Origin: an uncultured Prevotella sp.
GTDB lineage: Bacteria > Bacteroidota > Bacteroidia > Bacteroidales > Bacteroidaceae
Reading direction: 5' to 3'
DNA: 50,395 nucleotides
Assembly (NCBI GenBank): GCA_934219025.1
Contig: CAKQDG010000007.1
Location: 1 to 50,395, forward strand
The translations under genes were made by a program, and so were the position numbers. Below are positions 40,845-49,042 of the stretch, piece after piece (the stretch's first letter is position 1; each line of letters starts with the position of its first letter). Below the pieces are notes generated by a model, which did no database searches, had not been told where the DNA came from, and was given only the letters and a program-made list of their open reading frames with translations.

Positions 40845-41180
40845 ATGCAAAGTACAACAACAATCGAGGCGCAGAGAGTCCAGCGCACAGGCGTTGACCT
40901 GACGGTCAGCGAAGTAAAGGACAGAGTGATGAACCATGTGGCAGCCATAAACGGATGGCTCGACAGAAAGTCGGAGTTTTATTCTCGCATTGCCGACTTT
41001 GCCGTTACCAACCGAACGGTGGTAAGGGTGAATGCCGTTACGGTGTGCGTGATTGTCGGAGCACTCGTAATCGAGGCGGCACCAGTGGCTTCGCTGCTTT
41101 CGGCAGCATGCGCGGCATGGATGGTAAACAGACTGAACAGAAGTGAAAAACAAAAAGAAGAGAAAGGAGGCGCACTATGA
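40845..41180 (+). CDS. Accessory membrane protein, 111 aa
   Basis: Opens MQSTTTIEAQRVQRTGVDLT; a membrane segment of about 25 residues lies near 70-92 (VCVIVGALVIEAAPVASLLS). Ends KEEKGGAL, where the last codons hold the ggagg site of the next gene. Translation start lies just after leader element C. Not recognised; first gene of a four-gene operon. Confidence 0.6.
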   Translation: MQSTTTIEAQRVQRTGVDLTVSEVKDRVMNHVAAINGWLDRKSEFYSRIADFAVTNRTVVRVNAVTVCVIVGALVIEAAPVASLLSAACAAWMVNRLNRSEKQKEEKGGAL

Positions 41181-41383
41181 CAAGTATAAGAAAAAGGAAG
41201 GCTATTGAGAAGAAAAACGTTGCCAGTTTTTTACTTTTTAATTCTGATGTTGTTAAAGTAGATTTCAATGCCGCAACAGTAACGATAAATACTATTGTAG
41301 GTAATAAAAACAAACCACGAATTATTGTCAGTCGCAGATATATCAACAGAATAATTGAAGTACAGAAAGGAGGCGCATTATGA
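41177..41383 (+). CDS. Accessory protein, 68 aa
   Basis: ATG overlaps the previous stop (atga) with ggaggcgcac as Shine-Dalgarno. Basic N-terminus (MTSIRKRKAIEKKN), strand-rich middle (DVVKVDFNAATVTINTIVGN), and ends EVQKGGAL. No domain recognised. Confidence 0.55.
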   Translation: MTSIRKRKAIEKKNVASFLLFNSDVVKVDFNAATVTINTIVGNKNKPRIIVSRRYINRIIEVQKGGAL

Positions 41384-41748
41384 TGACTTACAAGGAATTC
41401 AACGATGAAGTAATCGTGAAGCTCAACGAAGAGAAGGCTGAAGCTACAAGAAAGTATGAGGATGACCTGATGGCGGCAAAATTGGAATACGAGGAAATTA
41501 CTCAAGGCCTTGCCGTGGCAAAGTCTGAGTTTACCGACAGGCAGAAGAAAGATGAAAGGGAGTTTATGGTGAAATACCGCACAAACAAGACGGCTGCATA
41601 TAGGGATTACCTCAAGAAGACAGCTGACCTGCGGTGCGCATTCAAGGAAAAGAAAATGACGATAGATGCCAAACGGCAGTTGCACTTCTGCGAGCGTCGC
41701 GCCGAGATTGAAGCTGAACAGAAAAAAGAGGAAGGAGGCGCACTATGA
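41380..41748 (+). CDS. Coiled-coil accessory protein, 122 aa
   Basis: Almost wholly helical and charged (EFNDEVIVKLNEEKAEATRK; EYEEITQGLAVAKSEFTDRQ), ending KKEEGGAL. Overlaps both neighbours by 4 bp with ggagg sites inside the preceding gene. No family recognised. Confidence 0.6.
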   Translation: MMTYKEFNDEVIVKLNEEKAEATRKYEDDLMAAKLEYEEITQGLAVAKSEFTDRQKKDEREFMVKYRTNKTAAYRDYLKKTADLRCAFKEKKMTIDAKRQLHFCERRAEIEAEQKKEEGGAL

Positions 41749-42083
41749 TTTACCACGAAATGACATCGGAGGAAAAGGAGAGAATAGAGCGTTGGAAAGA
41801 AACTCTTGAATGTAGCGAAGACGAAATGCTTGCAAAGCTGCTCGACGCTTACTGTCAGACGCGCAGTCCGCTACCGGGAAAGAACCTGCAGGGCGACGAC
41901 CTCGTGCCGGAACCGAAGAGCACCACGGAGATTTGCGATGACCTCATGGAGATGGAAGACACCATCAGCACATCGTTTGTCTACGACTATATGGAGGCAC
42001 ACGGATACGGATTCGTAACAACTGAAGACGGAAAGCTGCGCTGGGCTATCTGGCGAGACATGGCGCCGATACAGATAGAGTAA
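41745..42083 (+). CDS. Accessory protein, 112 aa (intact paralogue of the 5769 pseudogene)
   Basis: Opens MIYHEMTSEEKERIERWKET; conserved C-terminal part STTEICDDLMEMEDTISTSF, then MEAHGYGFVTTEDGKLRWAI. This C-terminal half is retained at about 90 percent identity in the pseudogene outside the prophage, which shows selection on the protein before decay of that copy. Fourth gene of the operon; role unknown. Confidence 0.65.
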   Translation: MIYHEMTSEEKERIERWKETLECSEDEMLAKLLDAYCQTRSPLPGKNLQGDDLVPEPKSTTEICDDLMEMEDTISTSFVYDYMEAHGYGFVTTEDGKLRWAIWRDMAPIQIE

Positions 42084-42106
42084 ACCCATAATAATTAAAA
42101 TATACA

Positions 42107-42127
42107 TTTTTTTTACATTGTTCGGGC
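42107..42127. repeat. Partial att-like copy after the accessory gene
   Basis: The sequence acatttttttt-acattgttcgggc matches the outer edge of both 148-bp attachment repeats (6013-6034 and 50187-50208), apart from T-run length, and then diverges. Confidence 0.7.
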
Positions 42128-42156
42128 GTGCGGCTTGTGAAAGTAGCACGCCTTTT
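42125..42156 (+). terminator. Terminator of the accessory operon
   Basis: GGCGTGC (42125-42131) pairs with GCACGCC (42146-42152), followed by TTTT. Confidence 0.75.
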
Positions 42157-42181
42157 CTGTATAACTTTTATGCCGATAGGC

Positions 42182-42212
42182 TTGCAAATGTAAAATATAA
42201 TAACTAAATTTG
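42182..42212 (+). promoter_or_regulatory. Promoter of the 137-aa gene
   Basis: TTG (42182-42184), 20 bp, TAAATTTG (42205-42212), 31 bp before the ATG at 42243. Confidence 0.65.
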
Positions 42213-42242
42213 TAACGGAAAACAAAAGACGGAGGACGAAAT

Positions 42243-42656
42243 ATGTTTGAGACTTTCTTTATACTTATGGCGATTACCTTTATTGGGGTGTTTGTATGCG
42301 AGGCGTTGAAAAGTGCTGGGGAAGCCTTGACTTCTCCTCCAAAACGTTCCACAGAAACTCCCGTTCCTAAATGCAATAGTAATATCAGTCAAGCGTTTTC
42401 ACCTGAAGAATCTGCAAAAAAATTAAGGGAAGAATTACAGCAAATGGAACAAGAAAGAAAACTTCGAGAACAGAAATCCTGGGAAGAGTTTCCTGAAAAA
42501 TATAAAGGGGCTGTTTGCGATGAGGAAATGAAAGCTATCCTCGACTTGGCACATAAAGAAAACAAGACAAAAGAAGAAGAACTTATCTTGTTTTTCGCAA
42601 AACTGCAAGTTGAAGATCTGTACAGGAAGAAAAAGCGCAATGGCAAGCTGAACTGA
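42243..42656 (+). CDS. Membrane-anchored accessory protein, 137 aa
   Basis: N-terminal membrane helix (FFILMAITFIGVFVCEALKS), then a Pro/Ser linker and a long charged helix (SAKKLREELQQMEQERKLRE). One gene, one promoter, closed by a strong hairpin. Possibly a surface-sensing or exclusion factor; not recognised. Confidence 0.6.
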   Translation: MFETFFILMAITFIGVFVCEALKSAGEALTSPPKRSTETPVPKCNSNISQAFSPEESAKKLREELQQMEQERKLREQKSWEEFPEKYKGAVCDEEMKAILDLAHKENKTKEEELILFFAKLQVEDLYRKKKRNGKLN

Positions 42657-42684
42657 TTACCTGTATTTTTCTACCATCCATATT

Positions 42685-42727
42685 AGTGCTACTTTTGGCA
42701 ATATAAACCAAAGGTAGCACTATTTTT
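42685..42727 (+). terminator. Strong hairpin ending 6 bp before the tape-measure start
   Basis: agtgctacttttgg (42685-42698) pairs with ccaaaggtagcact (42708-42721), a 14-bp stem with one wobble and a 9-nt loop, then ATTTTT. It closes the accessory region. Confidence 0.85.
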
Positions 42728-45700
42728 ATGGCAACAACCCAAACTTTTGAAACCATCATAAAGCTCAACTCGCAGGAGGCAAAGAATAACCTGGAGCAAT
42801 TGAGAAAGAAAGTCGACGACTTGAAGGCTGCCCGCGACAAGGCGATTCAGTCTAAAGCCGACAGCAGCTTTATCAAGGATATCAACAAGGACTTGAAGGC
42901 TGCACGATCCGAACTTCGTTCTTACGAAGCCAACGTTTCCAATACGATAAAAACCGTTGAGAACCTTTCTTCCTCGTCTGTCAAGGACGTGAAGAAAGCC
43001 ATGCGTGCGTTGAAACAGGAAATGGAGAAAACTACGGATCCGGAAGACTATGTAAAGCTTCAGGCACAGTGGGAACAATGCAAACAGCGTGTGGATGAGT
43101 TCTCGCGTGCCGTGGAATTTAGCGAAACAAAAGTGAAGAGTCTTGAGAACGTGATGAATAATCTCAAGACCGCTTCGCTCAATGACCTTACGGGAGCATC
43201 CAATACCTTACAGAGCCAGTTGGCAGGAATGAACCCGGAATCTGCTGACTACAAGAGTAAAGCTGCAAACCTTGCAGCAGTGAGACAGCGCATCGACGAT
43301 ATTAATGCCAGCCAGAAAGCTGCCAATACCACTATCGACAAGTATAATCAGGAGATACAGGAAGCCACAGCGAAGTCTTCTGACCTGAAGCGCGAGAATG
43401 AACTTATAGACCGCACGCTGAAGAATATCAGCGGCTCTACCATGCGCGACCTTGAATACTCGCTGAAGCTCGTAAATGAGCAGTTACGCGGTACGGAGCA
43501 GGGCACGGAGGAATACAAGGAACTTACCAAAAGCGCAAAGCAGCTGAAGACGCAGATTGCAGCCATCAATGATGAGCAGAAGGAATCAAAAAGTATATTG
43601 AGTAGAACCGCCGACTGGTTCAATACTAATTGGGGCGTCATAACTCAGGCCCTTGGAGCTTTCACCGGAATCTCCGTTACCATTCGCAAATGTACAAACG
43701 ACTTTGCCGAGATGAACCAGGAGATGTACAACGTAACTAAGTACACCGGACAGACGATCGGACAGGTGGAGGAAATGAACGAAGACTTCAAGAAGCTTGA
43801 TACCCGTACTTCTCGCATCGAACTCAACCAGCTTGCGGAGTCTGCCGGACGTTTGGGCATTCAGAGCAAGGAGAAGATTGAAGAGTTTGTGGATGCTGCC
43901 GACAAGATAAATGTGGCTCTCGGTGATGATCTCGGACAGGGTGCAGTGGACAAAATCGGAAAACTTGCTACCATGTTCGGCGAAAGCGATCGAATGGGAC
44001 TCCGTGGCGCCATGCTTGCCACCGGTTCTGCCGTGAACGACCTTGCACAAAGTTCTTCGGCTAATGCCGGATATATCGTAGACTTCACCGCAGATCTTTC
44101 GGGTGTGGCTTATCAGGCTAAGATGACGCAGGCTCAGATTATGGGTCTTGCCTCGGCTCTCGACCAGAATATGCAAGAGGAAGCAACATCGGCAACGGTG
44201 TTCTCGCAGCTCATTACGAAGATGTTCCAGACTCCGGCTAAGTTTGCCAACCTTGCCGGCATGGAGGTAGAGAAATTCACCAAACTTCTCAACACCAATG
44301 CCAACGAAGCCTTGCTCACTTTCATGCAGACCATGGCAAACAAGGGAGGTTTCGACGCTCTTGCACCGATGTTCTCTGAAATGGGACTTGAAGGCACGCG
44401 TGCCGTTGGCGTGCTCTCTGCCGTTGCTTCACATATCGACCAGGTGAGGGAGGCACAAAGCACGGCTGCACAGTCGTATAAGGAGGGAACGAGCGTGATC
44501 AACGAGTTCAACGTGCAGAACCAGACTGTGCAGGCGGAACTTGACAAGGCGAAGAAACGTTTTGCAGATCTTACCATTGAATTAGGGCAGAAATTGATGC
44601 CTGTAGCAAGATATTCCATATCTACAATGTCTATTACCGTGAGATTGCTTTCTGCAATAGTAACATGGGGCGGAAGGCATATCGATACTTTGACGGAACT
44701 TGCCGTCATTCTTACGGCAATTTACATAAGACAGGCATTGTACAACTCGCAAAGCAAAATCTCCATTGCTTACGACAAGGCACATTCTGCACTTATTGCT
44801 GCAAAAAATGTTCTGCTGGAAACATACAGCCTTGCCATGACTAAAGTAAATGGAAAAAATGCACTTGCCATTAAGTTGCAGAATAAGCTTAATGCCTCGC
44901 TCCTGAAATTCCCCGGTACATGGCTTGTTGCTGCAATTGCTGCTGTCGGAGTAATGTACGTAAAAATGCAAACATGGCTTGCTGATGACGAAAGCGCAGC
45001 AAGAAAACTCAACCAGCAACTGCAGGAGGAAAAGAAACGTACCGAAGACAACAAGAATGCCATCAAGAGGTTGCTAACTGTGGCAAAGGATGAAAAGAAA
45101 TCTCAGCAGGAACGACGTACCGCTATTGAACAGCTAAAGAAAATAATGCCGGACTATTTCAAAAATTTGAATACGGAAACGGCTAAGCAGTATAAACTTG
45201 CTGATGCATTGCAAGCTGTAAACAAGCAATACAAAGAGAAAATTAAAAATGCTTATCTGGATGCCAAAAAAAACTATGAGAAGGCGAAGTCTGACTACGA
45301 CAAGATGCATCCAAATAATGGAGGAATGAATGCTATCGTTCCTGGTGCTACGGCATATACAGGAGCATATCAAGGTGAAATCCATGCATATAATTCTGCG
45401 AAAAAGGAATATGAGGCAGCAAAAAAAGCGTGGGATGAGGTCAATAAGCCTGTGAAAAATACTCCTCAGAATAACAACAAAAACAACAATAACAGTAACA
45501 ATAACAGAAACAACAATAATAACAGTAATAGCACAACGGGTTCTGCAACAGGAAAGACTGGAAATTCCAATGACGACAAATACAAGAAAGAAAGCGAAAC
45601 GCTGAAGAAGCATCTGGAGGAAGAGCAGCTCGCTCTCTCGCAACAACTGCAGAACAATAAGATTACTGAAGAGGATTTTGACGCTCAGATGTATGCCGTT

Positions 45701-47047
45701 AAACAGAAATATTATTCTGATCTTATTGCCCTTCAGACTAAATACGGACAGGACACCACGTCTACGCAACAGGCAATGGTGGACAGCGTGATGGAGGAGT
45801 CAAAACGTCTTGCCGACCTCGATGAGCAGCACATGAAGGAATCTCTCGACACTCGGCAGCGTGCATACAACGAGGAGCAGATGATGCTTATCACTCAGCG
45901 TACGAAGGGCACTCTTACCGAGGATGAATACAACAAGAAGATGAAACAAGCGGAGATTCTTTATCATCAGGACCGCCTGTCTATCATTCAGGAGTATGGA
46001 GGCGACGAAATGGAGGAACAGAAATGGTTGCTCGACCAGGAACTGGAAGACGTAAAGCAGACTGAGGAGGAAAAGAAGAAAGCCCGTCTCGATATGCTCG
46101 ACCATAAGTTGGAAACAACAGACTCGTATGACGGACAGCGTGCCGTAATACAGAAGATGTATGATGAGCAGCTCATTACATACGAGGAATATCAGGATAA
46201 GATGACGCAGATAGCACAGCAGAAGGCTCAGGCGCGACAGGCTGTAATGCAGCAGGCTTTCGACAGCGTGAATCAGCTACTGTCCTCGGCATCGCAATAT
46301 TCCCAGGCTTGCTCCGACCTTGAGGTGGCTCGCATCACGGCAAACTACGACAAGCAGATTGAAGCCGCCGGCAACAATTCGAAAAAGAAAAAGAAACTGG
46401 AGGAGAAACGCGACAAGGAAATTGCTGCAGCAAAGAAGAAGGCAAACAAGCGTGCTATGGTTATGGAACTTGCACAGGCTGTGGCTTCTACGGCTATGGC
46501 TGCAATAAACGCTTATTCCTCAGCAGCTCAGGTGCCATACGTGGGATATATTCTCGCACCTATCGCTGCTGCCACCGCTACTGCAGCCGGTCTTCTGCAG
46601 ATTGCCACTATCAAGAAACAGCATCAGACGCAGGAGGCTACCGGATATTATGAGGGTGGTTTCACCGGTGGCAAGAGTTATCGCCGGGAGGCTGGCGTGG
46701 TGCACGAGGGGGAGTTCGTGGCCAACCACAACGCCGTAAACAACTCTCGCATTCTGCCGGCTCTGCAGCTTATAGACCAGGCGCAGCGCAACAATACTGT
46801 TGGCAGACTTACGGAGAATGACGTGAGCCGTGCCTTGGGACAGAACGCTACCGTTGTGTCGGCTCCTAACATTACCGTGAACAGCAACAACGATGAGCTT
46901 GCAGCCACCATGAACGAGGCGCGCGACGTTATCGACCGTCTGTCAATGGTTCTTGCTTCCGGCATTCGTGCCTCCGTCTCAATAGACGGCAACGACGGAG
47001 TGGCGCATCAGATGGATTTGTTCAATAAACTTAAAGCAAGGAAATAA
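42728..47047 (+). CDS. Tail tape measure protein, 1439 aa
   Basis: Longest gene, as usual for tape measures. Residues 1-290 are coiled coil; about 330-560 resemble the TP901 core (ESAGRLGIQSKEKIEEFVDA; MFGESDRMGLRGAMLATGSA; MGLEGTRAVGVLSAVASHID). Hydrophobic stretches follow (VILTAIYIRQ; WLVAAIAAVGVMYVKM), then an Asn-rich linker, more coiled coil, and a C-terminal motif GVVHEGEFVANHNAVNN. It sets tail length and helps DNA entry. Unusually far from the other tail genes. Confidence 0.9.
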   Translation: MATTQTFETIIKLNSQEAKNNLEQLRKKVDDLKAARDKAIQSKADSSFIKDINKDLKAARSELRSYEANVSNTIKTVENLSSSSVKDVKKAMRALKQEMEKTTDPEDYVKLQAQWEQCKQRVDEFSRAVEFSETKVKSLENVMNNLKTASLNDLTGASNTLQSQLAGMNPESADYKSKAANLAAVRQRIDDINASQKAANTTIDKYNQEIQEATAKSSDLKRENELIDRTLKNISGSTMRDLEYSLKLVNEQLRGTEQGTEEYKELTKSAKQLKTQIAAINDEQKESKSILSRTADWFNTNWGVITQALGAFTGISVTIRKCTNDFAEMNQEMYNVTKYTGQTIGQVEEMNEDFKKLDTRTSRIELNQLAESAGRLGIQSKEKIEEFVDAADKINVALGDDLGQGAVDKIGKLATMFGESDRMGLRGAMLATGSAVNDLAQSSSANAGYIVDFTADLSGVAYQAKMTQAQIMGLASALDQNMQEEATSATVFSQLITKMFQTPAKFANLAGMEVEKFTKLLNTNANEALLTFMQTMANKGGFDALAPMFSEMGLEGTRAVGVLSAVASHIDQVREAQSTAAQSYKEGTSVINEFNVQNQTVQAELDKAKKRFADLTIELGQKLMPVARYSISTMSITVRLLSAIVTWGGRHIDTLTELAVILTAIYIRQALYNSQSKISIAYDKAHSALIAAKNVLLETYSLAMTKVNGKNALAIKLQNKLNASLLKFPGTWLVAAIAAVGVMYVKMQTWLADDESAARKLNQQLQEEKKRTEDNKNAIKRLLTVAKDEKKSQQERRTAIEQLKKIMPDYFKNLNTETAKQYKLADALQAVNKQYKEKIKNAYLDAKKNYEKAKSDYDKMHPNNGGMNAIVPGATAYTGAYQGEIHAYNSAKKEYEAAKKAWDEVNKPVKNTPQNNNKNNNNSNNNRNNNNNSNSTTGSATGKTGNSNDDKYKKESETLKKHLEEEQLALSQQLQNNKITEEDFDAQMYAVKQKYYSDLIALQTKYGQDTTSTQQAMVDSVMEESKRLADLDEQHMKESLDTRQRAYNEEQMMLITQRTKGTLTEDEYNKKMKQAEILYHQDRLSIIQEYGGDEMEEQKWLLDQELEDVKQTEEEKKKARLDMLDHKLETTDSYDGQRAVIQKMYDEQLITYEEYQDKMTQIAQQKAQARQAVMQQAFDSVNQLLSSASQYSQACSDLEVARITANYDKQIEAAGNNSKKKKKLEEKRDKEIAAAKKKANKRAMVMELAQAVASTAMAAINAYSSAAQVPYVGYILAPIAAATATAAGLLQIATIKKQHQTQEATGYYEGGFTGGKSYRREAGVVHEGEFVANHNAVNNSRILPALQLIDQAQRNNTVGRLTENDVSRALGQNATVVSAPNITVNSNNDELAATMNEARDVIDRLSMVLASGIRASVSIDGNDGVAHQMDLFNKLKARK

Positions 47048-47049
47048 CT

Positions 47050-48963
47050 ATGATATATTGTACTCTCGACGGAAAAGTGGGCTATCCGTCCACCTCGGAC
47101 AAAATCAAGCTGACATACGAAAACCAGTATGTCAATGATTCCGGCTCTTACACTTACGATATCTCTTTCCCGATGGCAATTGGCGAAAACCAGATTCTCT
47201 TCGGGAATATCCATCGTTTTGACGTGAAGAAGAAGATCAAGGCTTTTGAGGAATGTCGGCTCTATGCAGACAACAGACTTGTGATAAGCGGTAAGGGAAC
47301 GGTTATATCTATTTCCGATACAACAGTAAAGGTGCAAATCGTGGGTGGAAAGTCGCGAATCAAATATAACTCCAATTTCGAGAAACATTACATTGATGAA
47401 TTTGACTTTCCTGCAGTAAAGCTCAATAGGGGAATCGACATAGCAAGATATAAGGCTCTGGGACTGACGGAGATTGATTTGTCGCAGTCGTGGACACATA
47501 TAATGATTGACCTTACTACATGGAATTATGTGGGGCAGCAGGGTGTTGCCGTGCTTGATCCTGTTTATGACGAGACAAACAGTTGCTTTTCGAACTATAT
47601 AGTAAGCAGAAAATATTTTTCCAACAAGTTTATTCCCGGTCTTGTTACAAACGGCTTGAAGTATCCTTCGGAAGAATGGCTGACGCTCATGACAAACATT
47701 GCCGTGCAGCCATTCCTTATGTATGTACTGAAAAAGGTTCTTGAATTCGAGGGCTATAGCGTAGGGAAGATGGATATAGACAAGGAACCATGGAACAGAC
47801 TTGTCATTGCAAGTGCGAGAAAGACAACAAAGATAAATGAGACTCTGCCACACTGGACGGTTTACAAGTTTATTGACGAAGTGAGAAAACTTTTCAATGC
47901 GTCTTTTGTCTTTGATGAAGTTGAGAAGTCGGTGGATATCATCAGCACAAACGAACTGTACAACAATGCTGTGGCAGAATATGAAGCCGTGGACGAGTAT
48001 TCTTGTGAATACGATGAGGACGGGTTGTCGAATATTGCCACATCCAATGTTGAATACAATCTGGTGGAGTCAGAAAACAGAAACAGTATTGAATGTATTC
48101 CGCAGTCTGTTTTGAAGAAATTCCCGCTGAAGCAGCTTGATGATTCAGTGAATCTCCTTGATTACGTTGAGTCGCTTTCTAAAAAGGAAAGACAGACAAC
48201 GATTTTCAAGCAGCATGGGACATATTATATATATGCAACGACTGATGACGGTTCGGGGAAAGAATATGAAACTCTGAATACATGCGGTTTCTTCAATCCC
48301 CTAATCAGGGATATTGACAGTGAGGATAATGTCAGTCTTAATATCTCGCCTGTAGCTTGTGCCATGCTGCATCCCAAAGCAGATCCAAGCAAGACAATGA
48401 GGTATAGCTCAAGGAACATGGCGGCATACTTTGCTTATGTTCCGTCTTTATCCAACGAGAAAGAGACTGCCTATGACGATATGGAGCAGGATGAGAATGG
48501 GGAATACTATATAACGGTGCAAGATGCTATCGATGGCGTGGAAGACGAAACCGAAGACCAGAGCGAGGATGATGTTATGCAGGTGTTCTTTCAAGGTCTT
48601 GAAGTTTCAAACATTCTAATGGGCGAACTTTCAAGCTTTGATTATGCCAATGTATACGAAAATGAAATTACTGCAGGAAGATACCCCGTAGTATGCACCG
48701 ATGCAAGGGCAAATCCATATATTTCCGCTTTTGACGAGGGTAACGTAACTCTGAGCCTGGAAAAGTCCGGTTTCTTCTCTGCATCCAGCATTATCGACAG
48801 GAACAATCTGCTTTGCATAAAGTTCATATCGGACGACATCCCCGACCCGTCGAAGATTTATGTTTTCCACAATAAACGCTTTGTCTGCCAGAAGATAGAG
48901 ATGCAGGTGGGCACGGAAGGCATAGAACGACTAAAGACTGGTTATTTTTACGAAATACTTTGA
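47050..48963 (+). CDS. Distal tail protein, 637 aa
   Basis: Starts 2 bp after the tape measure stop. Opens with a Dit-like strand region (MIYCTLDGKVGYPSTSDKIK, then YTYDISFPMAIGENQILFGN) followed by a beta-rich middle and an acidic loop (EDETEDQSEDDVMQVFFQGL). Position straight after the tape measure is where distal-tail/hub proteins lie; specific subfamily uncertain. It ends beside the integrase terminator. Confidence 0.7.
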   Translation: MIYCTLDGKVGYPSTSDKIKLTYENQYVNDSGSYTYDISFPMAIGENQILFGNIHRFDVKKKIKAFEECRLYADNRLVISGKGTVISISDTTVKVQIVGGKSRIKYNSNFEKHYIDEFDFPAVKLNRGIDIARYKALGLTEIDLSQSWTHIMIDLTTWNYVGQQGVAVLDPVYDETNSCFSNYIVSRKYFSNKFIPGLVTNGLKYPSEEWLTLMTNIAVQPFLMYVLKKVLEFEGYSVGKMDIDKEPWNRLVIASARKTTKINETLPHWTVYKFIDEVRKLFNASFVFDEVEKSVDIISTNELYNNAVAEYEAVDEYSCEYDEDGLSNIATSNVEYNLVESENRNSIECIPQSVLKKFPLKQLDDSVNLLDYVESLSKKERQTTIFKQHGTYYIYATTDDGSGKEYETLNTCGFFNPLIRDIDSEDNVSLNISPVACAMLHPKADPSKTMRYSSRNMAAYFAYVPSLSNEKETAYDDMEQDENGEYYITVQDAIDGVEDETEDQSEDDVMQVFFQGLEVSNILMGELSSFDYANVYENEITAGRYPVVCTDARANPYISAFDEGNVTLSLEKSGFFSASSIIDRNNLLCIKFISDDIPDPSKIYVFHNKRFVCQKIEMQVGTEGIERLKTGYFYEIL

Positions 48964-49009
48964 TGCCATATACTTTTTTTGTGTTATTAGATTTTGTTTA
49001 AGTTAGATG

Positions 49010-49042
49010 AGGGGAACGGTGAGTGATCATAGTTCCCCTTTA
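49010..49042. terminator. Bidirectional terminator between tail gene and integrase
   Basis: AGGGGAAC (49010-49017) pairs with GTTCCCCT (49032-49039). It overlaps the last integrase codons, read leftward, and stops both converging transcripts. Confidence 0.75.

Noticed and set aside
41871..42149. Minus-strand ORF also open in the 5777-6016 scar
   Set aside because: Conservation follows the plus-strand protein; the antisense frame is a by-product.
47008..47853. Long minus-strand ORF (281 aa)
   Set aside because: Shadow of the distal tail gene; composition is not protein-like.
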